Shown here in pieces: positions 31,756-32,444 of a DNA stretch of 32,444 bases. The DNA is taken from positions 1 to 32,444 of the forward strand of contig JAEKNU010000053.1 of NCBI GenBank assembly GCA_016838895.1, in the 5' to 3' direction. The stretch comes from Chloroflexota bacterium (GTDB taxonomy: Bacteria > Chloroflexota > Anaerolineae > Anaerolineales > Anaerolineaceae). Every line of letters begins with the position of its first letter. Position 1 is the stretch's first letter. The notes beneath the pieces were generated by a model. That model was given only the letters and a program-made list of their open reading frames with translations, made no database searches and was not told where the DNA came from. The translations under genes were made by a program, and so were the position numbers.

Positions 31756-32169
31756 TTAAATAATGTGCTCATATCCACACTTACTACATTTATAATGATA
31801 AAACTTAATTGTGCCTTCACAATTTGGACAGGTCCAACGTTTTTGTTGATTTTCCAGAAAGATGGCATAATCGGGAGAATATTGTTGCGAAAAAATTTCC
31901 GGAATCTCATGTCGGTATTTGAACAGAGGATCACCCTGATGCGGATCGAGTAGTTTTTTATAATAGATTTTGCATGGGTATGCTGCACAGGTCACGCAAA
32001 AGTCCAGATTTTTATTGGTATAACAACAAATTCTTATTTTGCAGGCCCATTTACTTTTACGATTTTGTTCCTTGCTCTCGGACGCACATCCCAGGCAGGA
32101 TTTTTGATAGGATGGGCAGGCGCCGCAAAAAACGCCACATGGAGCGAGTTCATTGGGTATTTGGCTCAT
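31756..32169 (-). CDS. DUF3795-family Cys-rich protein
   Basis: 137 aa, ATG with AAGAGGGATTTGTA upstream. The N-terminal half has the DUF3795 pattern APCGVFCGACPSYQKSCLGC, then WACKIRICCYTNKNLDFCVTCAAYPC, with paired Cys that could ligate zinc or an iron-sulfur centre. The C-terminus adds a separate zinc-ribbon-like CPNCEGTIKFYHYKCSKCGYEH. Function of the family is unknown. It is a single gene on the minus strand; the 221-bp spacer to the M50-like gene shows no other ORF. Confidence 0.85.
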   Translation of the reverse strand: MSQIPNELAPCGVFCGACPSYQKSCLGCASESKEQNRKSKWACKIRICCYTNKNLDFCVTCAAYPCKIYYKKLLDPHQGDPLFKYRHEIPEIFSQQYSPDYAIFLENQQKRWTCPNCEGTIKFYHYKCSKCGYEHII

Positions 32170-32330
32170 TACAAATCCCTCTTTCTAGTATAGCATGTGC
32201 AGATATTGGTCTTTACCAGCATAGACGCCATATATGTCAATTCCTGACATGATTGTTGCATTCGACAAAATGTATAAAACGTATCTATCCTTGTACATTT
32301 CTGCTCCCCTGATGAATAAGTGATTAACAA

Positions 32331-32444
32331 TCACTTTGCCTGATAGCGGGCAGCTTCATCAAAATAAGTAATATCCGCATATCCGGCGAAAATTTTTCCA
32401 GCGTGTTTCACGCCTTCTGGAATAAAGTAATGATCGCCGCGAGT
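32331..32444 (-). CDS. Cupin-domain protein, C-terminal end (cut by window edge)
   Basis: Partial: 37 residues reading TRGDHYFIPEGVKHAGKIFA and then GYADITYFDEAARYQAK to a TGA at 32331. GDHYFIPEGVKHAG is a cupin metal-binding second motif with His ligands, and the R-Y-Q tail is common in single-domain cupins. The 5' part lies outside the window. A 6-bp stem (GTGATT/AATCAC, 32320-32334) overlaps the stop and could act as a weak terminator. Specific function not visible. Confidence 0.7.
   Translation of the reverse strand, partial: TRGDHYFIPEGVKHAGKIFAGYADITYFDEAARYQAK

Overview
The window (roughly 43% GC by eye, with clearly AT-richer stretches) looks like chromosomal DNA of a bacterium, most likely a Chloroflexota/Anaerolineae-type organism. 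That is inferred from Glu/Ala-rich lipoproteins, a YfbK-type vWA protein, a membrane-anchored kinase-like (TCAD9-type) protein and a TIGR04076 protein occurring together; no marker gene proves it. There are no rRNA, tRNA, CRISPR or IS elements that I can support.

Layout. (1) 1-1540, AT-rich: a SatD-family protein with class III cyclase-like motifs, followed by a PycTM-like membrane protein. This is a candidate Pycsar-like defence pair. (2) 1581-2138: an orphan lipoprotein. (3) 2164-9757, all on the minus strand: a purine-thionucleoside salvage operon that reads rpiR-type regulator > fused ECF ATPase > EcfT > MtnA-like isomerase > MtnP/MTIP-like phosphorylase > ECF S component > MTA/SAH deaminase. 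It has a textbook promoter and palindromic operators in front of the regulator. (4) 9962-12307, also minus: Gfo/Idh/MocA oxidoreductase > Cupin_5 protein > class II aldolase, closed by a terminator. The aldolase would finish the pathway MTA > MTI > methylthioribose-1-P > methylthioribulose-1-P > DHAP + aldehyde. (5) 12646-15508: housekeeping or single genes (flavin split-barrel protein, YwbE, RecQ). (6) 15743-21049: a signalling locus made of an ATPase fused to an OmpR-type winged helix, divergent from a 55-aa membrane protein (too short for usual gene calling), a lipoprotein/membrane protein with a kinase fold, and a vWA lipoprotein.

(7) 21176-23236: AraC regulator and a threonine aldolase-like PLP enzyme. 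Two copies of a 32-bp stem-loop element follow the vWA gene and the aldolase gene. (8) 23352-25177: a second AT-rich accessory island with a DUF3800 protein and a TIR/deoxyribosyltransferase-like protein, next to a decayed ORF. (9) 25472-27761: three tandem paralogous small membrane proteins behind an esterase. (10) 27940-32444: TIGR04076 protein; a tight minus-strand operon of an M50-like membrane protein lacking the catalytic Glu, a secreted/anchored protein and an alpha/beta hydrolase; a DUF3795 Cys-rich protein; and the 3' end of a cupin gene at the window edge.

Most interesting: the SatD-PycTM pair, the complete regulated thionucleoside salvage/transport cluster with unusual active-site residues, the ATPase-wHTH/kinase/vWA locus, and the DUF3800-TIR-like pair.
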